The translations under genes and the position numbers were made by a program. Under the pieces are notes generated by a model. The model searched no databases. It was not told the origin of the DNA and saw only the letters and a program-made list of their open reading frames with translations. From Notamacropus eugenii (Eukaryota; Chordata; Mammalia; Diprotodontia; Macropodidae), in contig NC_092875.1 of the NCBI RefSeq assembly GCF_028372415.1, positions 51,460,771 through 51,524,770 on the forward strand: a stretch of 64,000 bases of DNA, given 5' to 3'. This document shows, piece after piece, positions 43,800-55,840 of this stretch (within the stretch, counting starts at the first letter, position 1; every line of letters begins with the position of its first letter).

Positions 43800-45850
43800 C
43801 CTCCTCCATTTCCTGAAATTTCATGACTTACTCCTTCCTCTCCACCTCAGTCATGCACAGTGATGGCTCCATGGTGTCATCTTAGATCCCACAGATGTTT
43901 CACTTCCTTGATTGAAAATTTGATGTTCCTCTCTACCATAAAACCTCCTATCACTGCATCTCTCTCAATGCCTCGCCCCTCCTAAACTTGTTCTTTTCTT
44001 TCATTGAGACCTTTTATCTCTTCTTCCCTCAAGACTATCTCTAGTCATTATCCCTGCTCAAACTTCACTTCCTTCCTAATCTTGATCCTGTAGCTAACCA
44101 TTTCAATTTCACACTGACCTTTCATCCCAAATCTAGGACAGGACTCCCTAGTCCTATCATCACTTCTCAAACCACAGCCCTGGAGTTACTTCCACAATCT
44201 AACTCCTCATTTCCTACTTGCATGCTACTGAATAGAGGTGGAGGAAATCACACAACTGTGCAGAATGGGTATATTATCAATATATTTTTTTAGCGAATCT
44301 GATATGGGCCCTCACTGCAGCAAGACCATCCTTTTATTTCTTCCTAATTGGGTTCCTATATCGGGCCCCATAGAAGCAATTCCAAACCTTCTCTGACCTT
44401 CACACTTTTTCTTCTCTCCACCCTCTTAGCTAAGGATCTTGACTCTTACTTTTTTTGAGAAAACTGAGCTCATTTTCTGGGAGCTTCCTTTTCATGTAAA
44501 AATCCCTTGACATTCTCTGTTACTGTATTCTCATTTTCCCCATTGTCTGATAATGAGTCCTTGTCAAGGTTGTTGTGTTTGTCCTTCACTTTTGAGGAGG
44601 ACCATGACATCAGAGAAATGATGACATGACTTGCAGTTGCCAGCCTCTCTATACGTGTGATTGATCCCAGCATCCTGTCTTCTCTAGCAGACTGCCCTCT
44701 CAGTCATACCCCCATTTCTAATCTTTGAATTCTTCTATCTACTGGTTCATTTCCTCCTGTCTTCAAAAACATGCTTGACCTTCCCCCATCTTAGAAACCA
44801 AAAACCTTCACTAGACCCTACAATCCCCTCAAACTAGCATCCTATATCCCTCCTTTTTTCAGGTAAAATCTTAGGAAAAGCTGGCTACATCCACTGCTTC
44901 CAATCAACACAAATTTATTGAGCACCTGCTAGGTGCCAGGCACTGTGCTAGAAGCTCATACAAATGACTGTCTCTCACTCCCTCCAGAGCTCTCTGAAGT
45001 CTGTTTTCCAGTCTTATGCTTCAACTGAAATGTTGCTCTCAAAGTTACCAGTGATCTCCCCATTGCTAAATCTGATCCCCTGTACTAGGTCTTCATCCTT
45101 TTCCATCTCTCTGATGCGCTTAACACCTGCTGGTCACCCTCTTCTCTTGGATACTCTTTCCTCTCTGAGTTTCTGTGCCATCCCTCTTTCCTGGCTCTCC
45201 TCTTACCTATCTGACTTTTTTGGATTCATCATTGATATCTTGCCTACTCTCTTCAGCCCCCAGTGGCTATTTCTATTTCTCAAGGCTCTGTTCTGGGCCA
45301 TTTTCTCATTTTCCTTTTGGTGAGCTTATCAGCTCCTTTGGGTTTAATTATCACCTCTATACAGACAACTCACAGACGTATGTATCCAGCCCCAGTTTCT
45401 TCACTGAGCTTCTGTTCTACATTATCAACAGCTTATTGGATATTTCAAACTGGGATGTCCTGGAGGTATCTCAAATTCTATATGTCCAAAACAGAAACCT
45501 GTTATCCTTCCCTCAAACCCTCTTCTTTCAACTTTCTATTTCTGCCAGAGGGACCACCATTCTTCTGGTCTCCCAGGTATATATCCTTGGCATTATTTTT
45601 GATTCATCAGTCTCACTCATCTCACATAACCAATCAGTTACTATTTCTGTCATCAAGATATCCACTGTATTTGATCCATTCTCTCTAATCACCCAGCCAC
45701 CCATCCAAGTTTAGGCCCATGTCATTATTGCAATGGTTTCCTAATTGGTTTTCCTTCTTCAGGTCCCTCACCTCTCCAATCCATCCCTCATACAGTAAAG
45801 TTCCTTAAGTGCTTAACTGACAGTCACGTCAATAAACTCTAATAACTTCC
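43800..45850 (+). repeat. CR1-clade (L2-type) LINE, sense, long RT-bearing remnant
   Basis: Plus-strand frames carry RT-region text: 'LYTDNSQTYVSSPSFFTELL' (degenerate of the YADD box) and 'LLDISNWDVLEVSQ', then 'GIIFDSSVSLISHNQS' (family: 'LGVILDSSLSLTPHIQS'). A MAR1-type SINE tail (about 44570-44690, antisense) and a LINE 3' end (about 44900-44960) are inserted. The 3' terminus resumes at 46190-46290 ('AGAATGTAAGTTTCTTGAGG') after the GATA-type array. Many stops; old. Confidence 0.65.
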
Positions 45851-45854
45851 TATC

Positions 45855-46159
45855 AAAGATACAAGAACATCTGTGAAATGGGTAGATAGATACACAGATA
45901 GGTAGATAGATGGATAGATGTATGTATGTATGTATGGATACACAGATAGGTAGATAGATGGATAGATAGACAGAGAGAGGGATAGATAGATAGATAGATA
46001 GATAGACCAATGGATAGATAGATAGATATACAGATAGGTAGATAGATGGATAGATAGATAGATACACAGGTAGATAGATAGATACACAGATAGATAGACA
46101 GGTAGATGATAGGTAGATAGATACACAGATAGGTAAATAGATGGATGGATAGATAGATG
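45855..46159 (+). repeat. GATA-type tetranucleotide array, left arm of an inverted pair
   Basis: (GATA)n with GATG, TATG and CACAGATA variants. The first about 45 bp (45855-45897) are non-repetitive ('GATACAAGAACATCTGTGAA') and reappear reversed at the end of the array at 47213-47466. Confidence 0.9.
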
Positions 46160-46489
46160 CAAAATAAACATATCTATTTGCAAGGACATTATTAGAATGT
46201 AAGTTTCTTGAGGGTAGAGACTGTCTTGATTTTTATATTTGTACCTCTAGTGTTTAGCAGTAAGCACTTAACAAGTAATTTTTCATTCATTCAATCCTTT
46301 CCTCCCAAGGAGACAGTACTACCAAGCTCCTCACAAGCTAAGGCCCTGCCATCCTGGTAAACTTTCAGGAGCCTTGGCTATTCTCCAGAAAGTCTTGAGA
46401 TTCCAACACTGCATACCTCCAGCTATGGGGAAAAAAACCCCTAATCCTGCCTGACGTATTCAGAGGTGTCCTGAGTCTGACACTGGTTA

Positions 46490-47130
46490 TAAAAACCAAC
46501 ATTTATATAGTTCTTTCAAATTCCTGCAAGCTTTGTGTACCCAATCTCACTTGATCCTCACCAGGTCGGTACTGCTACCATTTCCATTTTACAAATATGG
46601 AAACTGGTGCTCAGAGAAGACTACTGACTCCCCCCTGGAATGAGTGTCAGAGGAGAGATCCCAGATTGTCTTGTCTCCAATTCCAGGGTCCTATTCAACA
46701 CATTGTGCTGCCTCACAATCAATCGAGCAATCAACAAACATTTATTAAGCACCTACTGTGTGTCAGACAGTGTGACATGCACTGGAAATACAAATGCAAA
46801 GAAATGAAACCATTTCTACTCTCAAGGAATTTACATTCAAATGGAAGAGATAACAACATATATAAGAATATGCAGAATAAATATAAAAGTAACTAATATT
46901 GGTATTGTATTTTAGCATTTGCAAATCAATTTACAAATATCTCATTTGATCCTCACAACAACCCAGGGAAGTAAGAACTACTATTTATCCCCATTTTTCA
47001 GATGAAGAAACTGAGGCAGAGAGAAGTTAAGTAACTTGCCCAGAGTCACACAACTATTAAGCTTCTAAGGCTATATTTGAACTCAGGTCTTCCTAACTCC
47101 AAGTCTAGCTCTCTGTATCCTGGACCACCT
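46490..47130 (-). repeat. Two antisense CORE-SINEs flanking a CR1-clade 3' end
   Basis: SINEs at about 46490-46700 and 46900-47130 ('GATGAAGAAACTGAGGCAGA', 'ACTTGCCCAGAGTCACACAA'). LINE 3' end at about 46715-46890 ('ACATTTATTAAGCACCTACT', 'CTCAAGGAATTTACATTC'). Confidence 0.65.
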
Positions 47131-47212
47131 ATAAAAGAGAATACATATAAGATAGTTAAATATAGCATCATTAGGGAGAGAAGGCACTAGTAATTTCAGG
47201 CATAAGGAAGGG

Positions 47213-47271
47213 CCTATCTATCATCTATCTGTCTGTGTATCTATCCATCTGTCTACTTGTCTACCTGTCTG

Positions 47272-47333
<62 letters not shown>

Positions 47334-47466
47334 ATCTGTCTGTCTATCTATCCCTCTCTCTGTCTATCTATCTATCCATCTATCCACCTATCTGTGTATC
47401 CATCCATCCATCCATCCATCTACCTGTGTATCTATCTACCCATTTCACAGATGTTCTTGTATCTTT
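47213..47466 (-). repeat. (TATC)n array, right arm of the inverted pair
   Basis: Twelve or more perfect CTAT units around 47275-47330, then variants. It ends with 'ATTTCACAGATGTTCTTG' in reverse-complement match to 45855-45897. Confidence 0.9.
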
Positions 47467-47469
47467 TGC

Positions 47470-49110
47470 TCTTATATCAGTGTTATTTCATGATATATCC
47501 CTTCTGTCTCTGTCTCCCAGAAAGCTATCTCTTATACCAAAGAATAAAAAAGGGGGGAAAAATTTAGCAAAACCAACCAAAGCCATCAGCCATAACCAGG
47601 TTTCCATTTTATTGCCTAATAAATGGACATTATATGCAATGTTCCATATTCACTGACTCTCTCTACCCCTACCTTTCCAAAATGGGATAGGAGGTATATT
47701 CTCATATCTTTTTTTTGGTGAGGCCAAGCTTGGTCATAATTTCATAGCATTCAATTTCATATCTTTTACTGTTCTTTTCATTTACGTTGTTGTTGTCATC
47801 ATTGTGTATATTGTTTTCCTGGACCTGCTTATTTCACTTTACAACAGTTTGTACAAATCTTCTCTTGCTGCTCTGTATTCTTCATATTCTCCATTCCTTA
47901 TGAAACATGAATATTGCATTCCGTTCATGTACCACTGTTTGTTACACCATCCTCCAGTCATGGGGCATCCACTTTGTTTCTAGGTTCTAATGTCATGGTC
48001 CTCTTTGAGAACGAAGGACAAACAACAAGTTTGTTGCTACTACAAAAAAGTGCTAATATAAATATTTTGGCATATAAGGGGCATTTCTTTTTATCATTGG
48101 CCTCCTAGAAGCATATTCCTGGCAATGAGATCTCTGGATCAAAGGACATTGTAATCACTTTCTTAGCATAATTCCAAAATGCTTCTCCAGATGGCCGGAC
48201 CAGTTCATAGCTCCATCAACAATGTATTGTCTGCCTTTCTTTCCAAAACTCTTCCAACACTGAGTATGCCATTTTTGTCATCTTTGTCAAATATAGAGTG
48301 TGAGCTGAAATGCTACAGTTAGCTGGATTCATATTTCTCATATTATTAATTATATGGGCAGTCTTTCATATAATTGTTAATAGCTTGAAGTTTTTTACTT
48401 ATCTTAAAATAATTTTTTGCATCTTTTTATTTTACATTGTCCAGATTTCTCTTCCTCTTCTCTCCCTCCCAGAAAGTCATTCCTTATAACTCAAAGAATT
48501 TAAAAGAAATAAAAAATAAAAAGAAGTGGGAAAAATGGGCATTGTATGCTGCATCATCCATGATCTCACCTGGGCAAAGGATCAGGATGGGGAACTGTTT
48601 CCTCCTACCTTTTTTGGGGAGTCAAATACATTCTTTAAAATTTTGAAACATTCATTTTCAGTTGTTTTGGAGTAATTGTTTTTTTCTGTTTACCTTGTTG
48701 TAGTCATGTGTCTTGTTTCTTGGTTCTGTTTACTTCCTTTGCTTAGTTTATGTCAGTTTTTCCCAAGCTTCACTCTATTCATTTCTTCATTTTAAATTGC
48801 TTTCTAGAATGGTTGTATTAATTCACGACTCCATCACAAATACATTAGTTACCTTTTTTTTCTACAACCCTTCTAATATCTACTGTTCCCATCTTTTGTC
48901 ATCTTTGCCAATTCATTGGATCTAAGAGGAAACCTCAATCTTGTTTTGATGTGTATGTATATTATGATTAGTGATTTGGAGCATTGTTTCTTATGGATGT
49001 CAATAGTTTGCAATACTCTTTTTGAGACCTATTTGTTCATATGGCTTGACCAACTCTATTGGGGAATGGCTTTTGGTCTTGTCTATTTGTTCGAGCTCTG
49101 GGCTCTGATA
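47470..49110 (-). repeat. Two successive L1 3' ends, antisense
   Basis: The first copy is at about 47470-48405 ('GGCATCCACTTTGTTTCTAG', 'GATCTCTGGATCAAAGGACA'). The second, at about 48410-49110, restarts the same 3'-UTR order ('TTTGCCAATTCATTGGATCT', 'TTAGTGATTTGGAGCATTG', 'TATTGGGGAATGGCTTTTGG'). A 40-bp RTE-SINE tail is embedded at about 47991-48030. Confidence 0.65.
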
Positions 49111-51340
49111 GGCGTGGAAGCAACCTTGCTTCCTCCTCAACGCCCCCCTCCCCCAGTTGGGGGGGGTGTGTGACTTAATCTTGGCTATTGTTTAAGAACA
49201 TTATAAACTTCAACTTCAGAATGGCTTGTGTTAGATTCTGACAGGCATGAGGGAAATTCTATCTATCTTTAAACCTTTCTATGCAGATATATAAATATAA
49301 TATAAAGTGATAAAATAGTTTCTGGAAGGCTAGTGCCTAAAACACAGAGTGCAGATTTTTTTTTCCACATAGGCGAGCTTTCACCTGATCTCACCTGGAA
49401 CCAGGTTTTTCCATTTTATTGCCTAATTACGCGGTGGATGCCCACCCCTTCCAAATCCATGGTTTTCTTGAGTCCTTTTGTATTTCTAGCACTTAGCAGA
49501 GTATCTGGCACATAATAATTGATGCTTAATAAATTCTTTATCATCCATTCATTCACTTAATCACACCCTACTCAACGTATTTGATGCAAAGATTTTTTGT
49601 TTATTTTGGAGTAATATTTACCATCCCTTTCTCCCCTATCCCATCCTGCTAGAATTCAGAACTCATTTTCTGCAGTTTTCTTTCTAGTCCAGCTATTTAC
49701 ATGTGTGCATCTTGGTGGTTTGCTCCAGTTTGCCTTAGGGGTTTTGCTGCACATGCTTCAGAGACCATCAAGAGTGATGTTTTAATATAGTGCCATCTTG
49801 TGGGCAGCTTATATGTTGCATTCTGTTGGTTAATTAATAAGGTGATGTTCTGTGACTAAAGGCAGGAGGGCAGTATGTAAGTCAGTGTGGGCTGCTCCAC
49901 TGCTGCAGCATCTCACATCACCATAAGATACCCTTTAAGGGAACAGTTAACCTGAAACTGGCTTTGTAATAATATATTCAGCACAACACAGACTCAGGTT
50001 TTGCTCTTCATGTAACATTTAAATAGTTAATTTGATCAGTAGGGGAATCTGATCCAAGCATCTTTCTCTCATTTTGTTTGATTGGGACTTATTGGGAGTT
50101 CCTGCAGATAATTTATCAGTTTTTCACCAGTAAAGATTACTTGACATCAATAGTGTCGACAAATGGATAAAGCACAGGGCTCGAAAAGGTGTGGTCATGG
50201 TGTCCAGTTATTTTCATAACTGGCCATTCAGCCAGTGGTCATGGACTTGTGTGATACCTGACCTTGAATCCAATGGATCTTTAGAAACAGGTAGACTAGA
50301 GTTCAGAGAAATCTTCACAGGAATGAAGCTAACTATGAGTGGTGTCTTCAGTATCAGGTGAGCTTTTTGAAATCATGTGACAGATCTCTCTATAGCTTTT
50401 TGATGAAATGTGGATGGTATGTTTGTTGTATTACTATAGCCAATTGTATTTTTAATTTCCAATGATGTATGAATGATATCAGTAGCATGTGTGTTGTGTA
50501 TGTATGTTTGTTTATATGTAACATACCTCTCCAGGTCACTTGCCCAACTCACTGGTTTGTTGGGTCCCAAGATGGACAGTTAATACTATTTTCAGAGTTT
50601 TAGGAGTTTCTCTGTGGGTAGCTATCCTCTTAAAACTAGTTCATGAGCCCCCACCAATGTCCTCCTTAAAAATCAGCCAGTACCATCAGATAAGCATTTA
50701 CTCCAATGGAATACCAAGAGATGTAGTTAGAAAGCATATTCCCCAGCATCAGGGGTACACTTTCCCATGACTACACAGAGAGTCTGTGGGAAGGAGAATG
50801 CATATGAACTTAAAGTACAGTGGTAACGAGGCATATGTGTAGGGAGCAACTCATAACTCTGAAATTCAGAGATTGATGTCCTTTTTCTCTCTGGAGGGTT
50901 CTTGTATTGTTTGCTGCAGAGCATGGGTTGGTCATGGATGACTCACTTTGCCATTCATCTGACTGACTCTTCAAAAGTGTATCGCATCATATGTAAGATG
51001 GGCCAATTCACTGGGGGGCTGGGTCAAGTAGGTCTCTCAGTGGTGTGCTAGGTCCTCAAAGAGCTTGGCTGCTGCTGGACTGGGTTAGACAGGCTGCTCT
51101 CCTGCTGGTCAGTGAGAGCAGTTCTGGTATTCTTGATGGAGCAAGGTAGACATCTCCATCCCTGGGCAGCTTCCACTGGATAGTGACAGGCTGCTGGGCT
51201 GTTACTGGTAGACTGGGCAGATGGTTTTCTTTGCTTCTGGGTTCTTTTCAGGGTATAGTGTCTCTGATGGATAGTTTGATCCACTGGGCTCTTTCTGCAG
51301 ACATCTGCCTACCTATGAGTACCTTCCTTGCTGCCTACAA
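49111..51340. other. No gene identified
   Basis: Mostly unclassified AT-rich sequence. About 49485-49545 is a SINE/L2-like tail ('GAGTATCTGGCACATAATAA'). 49790-49815 has the word 'GCCATCTTGTGGGCAGC'. The minus-strand frame at 51048-51284 has no recognisable domain. Confidence 0.4.
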
Positions 51341-52970
51341 ATATGTATTATAATAAAAATAAGCAATGGCTTTCACTTGCTCTTATCCTATATCTTTCCT
51401 TCTTTTTATAGCCAAACTTCTAGGGGAAAAAATATACGTTTGTCATTTCAGCTTCTTGTCTCTTGCTCACTTCTCAACTCTTAGCAATTTGCTTCCAGCC
51501 TCATCTTTTAACTGAAACTGCCTCCTCCAGACTTAGCGATGGTCTCTTCGTTGGTCTGTTAATATGTGCTCTGTAAAGATTATACTCTATTAGAACTTCT
51601 CTTCTTCACAGGGGAGCAGGACAATGGAGTTACACAACAACCAGTCAATTAGAAGGATTTCTGAGGCTCAGAGACACTTGACATACCAGTGGTCCTTTGC
51701 AAGTGAACTCTAGCTGAATCTGGAGATGCCTGGAGGTACCAGAAACTTCAGAACCAGCCTTGACCAGCTCAAGGGCAACCTTTAACAGCAGTTGCAGCCT
51801 GGAGACCTTGCTCAGGGCTTTCTAAACCTCCAGTTGCCTGGCTTATTGTGTCAACAGATGTTTTCTTCCTTAACTCCCTGCTCCCTGCTCAAAAGCCTGT
51901 AGCAACTATATTATCTCACACTTTTTCCACTCCTCTTTGACAGCTAAGAACTCTCTCTCTCTGGCTCTGACTCTCTCTGCTCCCTCGCAAGTTCTTCTTT
52001 TCAGACTATAAATGTGTTTGTAATCTGTGATTGGACTTTCTTTTTAGGCCCATGGATCTTCTGTTAACAGTTCAATCCTGCCTTATTGTTCTTCTGCTTA
52101 TCTGGTCATTCTCAGTTGCCTTTACTAGCCATATCTTATTCTCTAAATATGAGTAGATCCCAAGGACCTGTTCTGGGCTCTCTTTTCTTTCTTATCTGTA
52201 GCCTCTCTCAGTGATCTTATTAGCTCCTATAAGTTGAATTATCATCTCTATGCAGATGAATTTCCCAGATCTATAAATTCAACCCCAGTCTCTCTGCATT
52301 CCCATTCTGCCAAGTATCTATTGAATACTCAGGATGAATCTGTTCCTCAGACCCAATCTTCTTCCTAATTTCCCTACTTCCACTGAGGACACTGCCATCC
52401 TTCCAGTTAATCAGGTTTGAAACCTGGCAATCCTCCATTCTCTCTCATACCAATAACCAGTCATTTGTCAAGTTTTGTCATTTCCACATCCTCAATACTT
52501 CTTGTATCCAACAATGTTCTGGTAAATGTTTAACAACTGATCCTCTGAAAAAAACAAACATATCACACACCTTTAAGTTTTAACTATGTTAATAACACTT
52601 TTTCTATCAATTAAAAAAACCTAGACAATTAACAAAACAATATACCAAGGTTTGATTTCTGGTGTTGGCTGATTTACTGAGGTACAAATATTTACATGAA
52701 AAATTGAATAATTGGGTCTTGTGAGCCTATTCTGACTGGTTCTAGCATGACTCTCCTTTTATCTGCCCCCTTCTCTTCATTTACACTGCAATTATCCCAG
52801 TCCATCTTCTTATGAAATCTTGCCTTTCCTATTACAGTAGACCCTGGAGTGGGATCCTTACATCAAGTCCCTCCCCTCTCTGACTCAACCTCTGCATAGT
52901 TACCAAATTCATAGTCCTAAAGCCCAGTCTGATCATGGGACTCCCCTTGCTCCAAAAGCTTCCACAGTAA
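51341..52970 (+). repeat. CR1-clade (L2-type) LINE, sense, interrupted
   Basis: Left part 51341-51556 ('CTCATCTTTTAACTGAAACT'). It resumes at about 52070-52510 ('CCAAGGACCTGTTCTGGGCT', 'TTATCATCTCTATGCAGATGA' region corresponding to the RT YADD box). The C-terminal part is at about 52785-52970. The break at 51557-52069 holds an LTR-like insertion. Confidence 0.55.
51557..52069. mobile_element. Possible solo LTR (fossil)
   Basis: A 513-bp segment that starts TGTTAA and ends TTAACA (short inverted ends of LTR type) and interrupts an L2-type LINE. No internal region or partner repeat is seen in the window. Family unassigned. It is younger than the L2-type LINE it interrupts. The flanking bases show only a weak 4-bp similarity. 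Confidence 0.3.
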
Positions 52971-53099
52971 ATGCAAAAAGCCTGGAAAATTAGGGGGTGG
53001 CCTAACCAAGAATGGTTTAAAATACTAAAGAGAAGAGTTTGTATTTTATCCCAGACAAAGAGGTCATGTGTTTCAGGAGTATGGTTCTATGAGGATGTA

Positions 53100-53530
53100 T
53101 GAAGTTGATAGGAAAGGAAGGAAGGAAAGGCAGAAGGAAGGAAATAATCGTTTATTAAACATCTTCTATGTTCCAGTTACTGCCCTAAGTACTTATTAAC
53201 ACCAATTATTTACAAACACCAATTTTTACAAAGGGATGTTTACTTTGAATAAATAACAAGAATAGAAAAACAAACATTTACCACTCCCCCTTATATAATT
53301 TCAACCCCAGGGCAGCTAGGTGGTACAATGGATAGAGTGCTGAGCCTGAAGTCAGGAAGACTCATCTTCCTGATTTCAAATCTGACCCTGATGCAGGTCA
53401 CTTCACCCTGTTTGCTGCAGTCTCCTCATCTGTAAAGTGAACTGGAGAAGGAAATGGCCAACACTCCAGTATCTTTGCCAAGAAAACCCCAGATGGAGTC
53501 ACAAAGAGTTGGACATGACTGAAATGACCA
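53100..53530 (+). repeat. GGAA-rich tract, LINE 3' fragment and a sense tRNA-type SINE
   Basis: 53115-53145 is (GGAA)n-like. About 53150-53200 is a LINE 3' end. 53310-53530 is a SINE with head 'GGCAGCTAGGTGGTACAATG' and tail 'CTTTGCCAAGAAAACCCCAG' then 'GGACATGACTGAAATGACC'. Confidence 0.75.
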
Positions 53531-54019
53531 AAAACGAAACCCAAACAAAACCAGAGTTAAAATATACATTACTGTGAGTTCAGACTTAGTGCAACATAGT
53601 GTTGGTCCCACTAAGTTTGTGTCCAAATGTGGCATTGGTGCTGTGAGTCCTCCTCTTAGGTGCTACAGGGCATAGTCCTAAAGATTGCTCCTGACTTGAT
53701 TGGAGAATGGCTGGTTCCAAATCTGACCTGGACTTTGCTCCAGGACCTCTTGATGGTATACTCTCCTTTATTTTTCAAAAACTCACAGGGTCATATCATT
53801 TTCATTTTCATCTGAAAGAGGAAAGAATGAGCCACATGTTGGCCTATGATGGGAAGAGCTTGAGATCTCTTCCTTTAGAGCATTGTCTCTGTTCTCTCAT
53901 TGGGATATAGCCAGGCAGGAAGAAGTCAGATCAAGATTAGTCTGGATGACTAGGTCCTTTTGAAGGCTTTCCAGTTTCTACTATGCAACCAACCAAAATG
54001 GCAGGAGGTAACAGGCTGG

Positions 54020-54480
54020 TAGGAATGGGACAAACATTTGTTAAACATCTAGTATGTGTCAGGCAATGCTCTTGCAAATATTATCTTATTGATCCTCACA
54101 ACAATGTTGGGAGGTAGGTACTGTTATTATCCCAATTTACAGTTGAAGAAATTGAAGCATACAGAAATCAAGTGACTTGCCCAGGATCATATAGCTAGTA
54201 AATGGCAAAGGCAGGATTTGAACTCAGGTCTTCATGACCCCAATCCCTGTGCTCTATTCACTGTGCCACCTAGCTGCCTGGAACCCGTCACAGAAGACCA
54301 CCAACACTATGTAGCATTAAGTCTTAACCCACAGTAATAAATATTTTAACTCTAGTTTTGTTTTGGTTTTGTGTTTGGTCATTTCAGTCATGTCCAACTC
54401 TTTGAGACTCCATCTGGGGTTTTCTTGGCAAAGATACTGGAGTGTTTGCCATTTCCTTCTCCAGTATTTCCGTAACATTT
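54020..54480 (-). repeat. Two antisense SINEs
   Basis: About 54025-54285 is full ('ATTGATCCTCACAACAATGT', 'GACTTGCCCAGGATCATATA', 'CACTGTGCCACCTAGCTGCC'). About 54375-54475 is the tail part ('TCATTTCAGTCATGTCCAAC'). Confidence 0.75.
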
Positions 54481-54619
54481 CCTACTCCAAGGTATTCCCA
54501 TAACATATAATCATGCTTCTCTGAAAGTAGGCTCCCCTAACTCTTCCATAGGGGAGATTTCATCAGCTGAGCGTGCTGATCTCTGCTCACTGGACCCTAA
54601 TTACCTAAATGGTACATAT

Positions 54620-55550
54620 GAAATAAAGGTGGAGATGTTAGTTTGTGAGTGATTGTGGGGGAGTTTGTATGCCAGATGAAGTTTCTATTTTATGTGCTAG
54701 ACAATAGAGAGATGCTAGGGGTCTTTGAGTAGGGGAATGATAGGACATGACTAGGCTTTGTGTCTTGGGTAACTGTTTTGGCACCCATGTGAAAAATGAC
54801 TTGGAGAGATGAGAGACAGAAGTCCAGATTAGAAGTGATGAGGACCTAGATTATAGTGTTGGTTCTGTGTTTGAAGAGAAGGGGAATGGTTTTAAAAAAC
54901 AGAATCCCTAAGACTGGGTAATTGATTGGATGTGTGGGATGAGGGAGAGGGAAAAGTCAAAGATGGATCCAAGGTTTTAAGCCTGAGTGACTTAGATCAA
55001 TAGAAATAACAAGAACGTTAGGAGGAGAAATGAATTTAGTGGGAAAGATGGGGAGTTGAGTGTTGGATGTGCTGGTGGGGATGTCTTGTAGCCATGAGGA
55101 GATGAAGATCTGGAGTTCAGGCGAGCGCTCAGGACTATTGATAACAGTTTTGAGAATCATTAGGCAATAGAGGTGGTAGTTAAGAAAGAGAGAAGAGGAG
55201 AAAAAAGGCTGAGAACAGAGCCTTGGGGACTACTCATATTTAGGAAGTGGTAGGAGGAAGCAGAACTACAGATCGAGGAAGAACCATCAGAGAATTAGGA
55301 GGAATACCAAGAAAGCAGTGTCGCAAAAGTCAAGGAGAGAAAGAAGGAAGAAGGAGTGGTCAAAAGAGTCAGAAACATTATTTACAGAAACATCAAGAAG
55401 GATGAGAACAAGAAGAGGTCATTGGACTGAGCAATTAAAGGGTCACTAAAGACCACAGAGAGAGAAGTTTCACTCGGTGTTGGGTGAAGAATCTGGATTG
55501 CAAGGAGAGACTGGGGATGAGGAAGTGAAGGAAGTGGCTATAGACAACTC
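54620..55550 (-). repeat. CR1-clade LINE, antisense
   Basis: Minus-strand frame 'SPERSPELQIFISSWLQDI' corresponds to the 'SPELQ.RIS.CLLDIS' stretch that follows the RT YADD box in this family. The text ends near 'AGACAACTCTTTCTAGAGGT'. Confidence 0.6.
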
Positions 55551-55569
55551 TTTCTAGAGGTTTAGTGGT

Positions 55570-55840
55570 GAAGAGAATAAGCATTTATTAAGTGCATACT
55601 ATGTGCCAAGCACTGAGTTAAGTAAAGGCTTTACACATATTTCATCTTCACAACAACTTGTGAGGTAGGTGATTTTATTACCCTCATTTTACCATTGAGG
55701 AAACTGAGGCAGACAGTCACTAAATGACTTGCCCAAGGTCACACAACTAGTAAGTGTTTGAGACTGAATTTGAAGTCAGGTCTTCCTAACTCTGGGTCCA
55801 GTACTCTATCCACTGTGCCACCTAGTTGCCTCTCAGACAA
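55570..55840 (-). repeat. Marsupial SINE, antisense, well preserved
   Basis: 'AAGCATTTATTAAGTGCATA', 'TTGAGGAAACTGAGGCAGAC', 'GACTTGCCCAAGGTCACACA' and 'CCACTGTGCCACCTAGTTGC' in antisense order. It sits inside the LINE text that resumes after it. Confidence 0.8.

Noticed and set aside
45813-47567. Ile/Tyr/Leu/Ser repeat frames ('YLSIYLSIY')
   Set aside because: Translations of GATA/TATC microsatellites.
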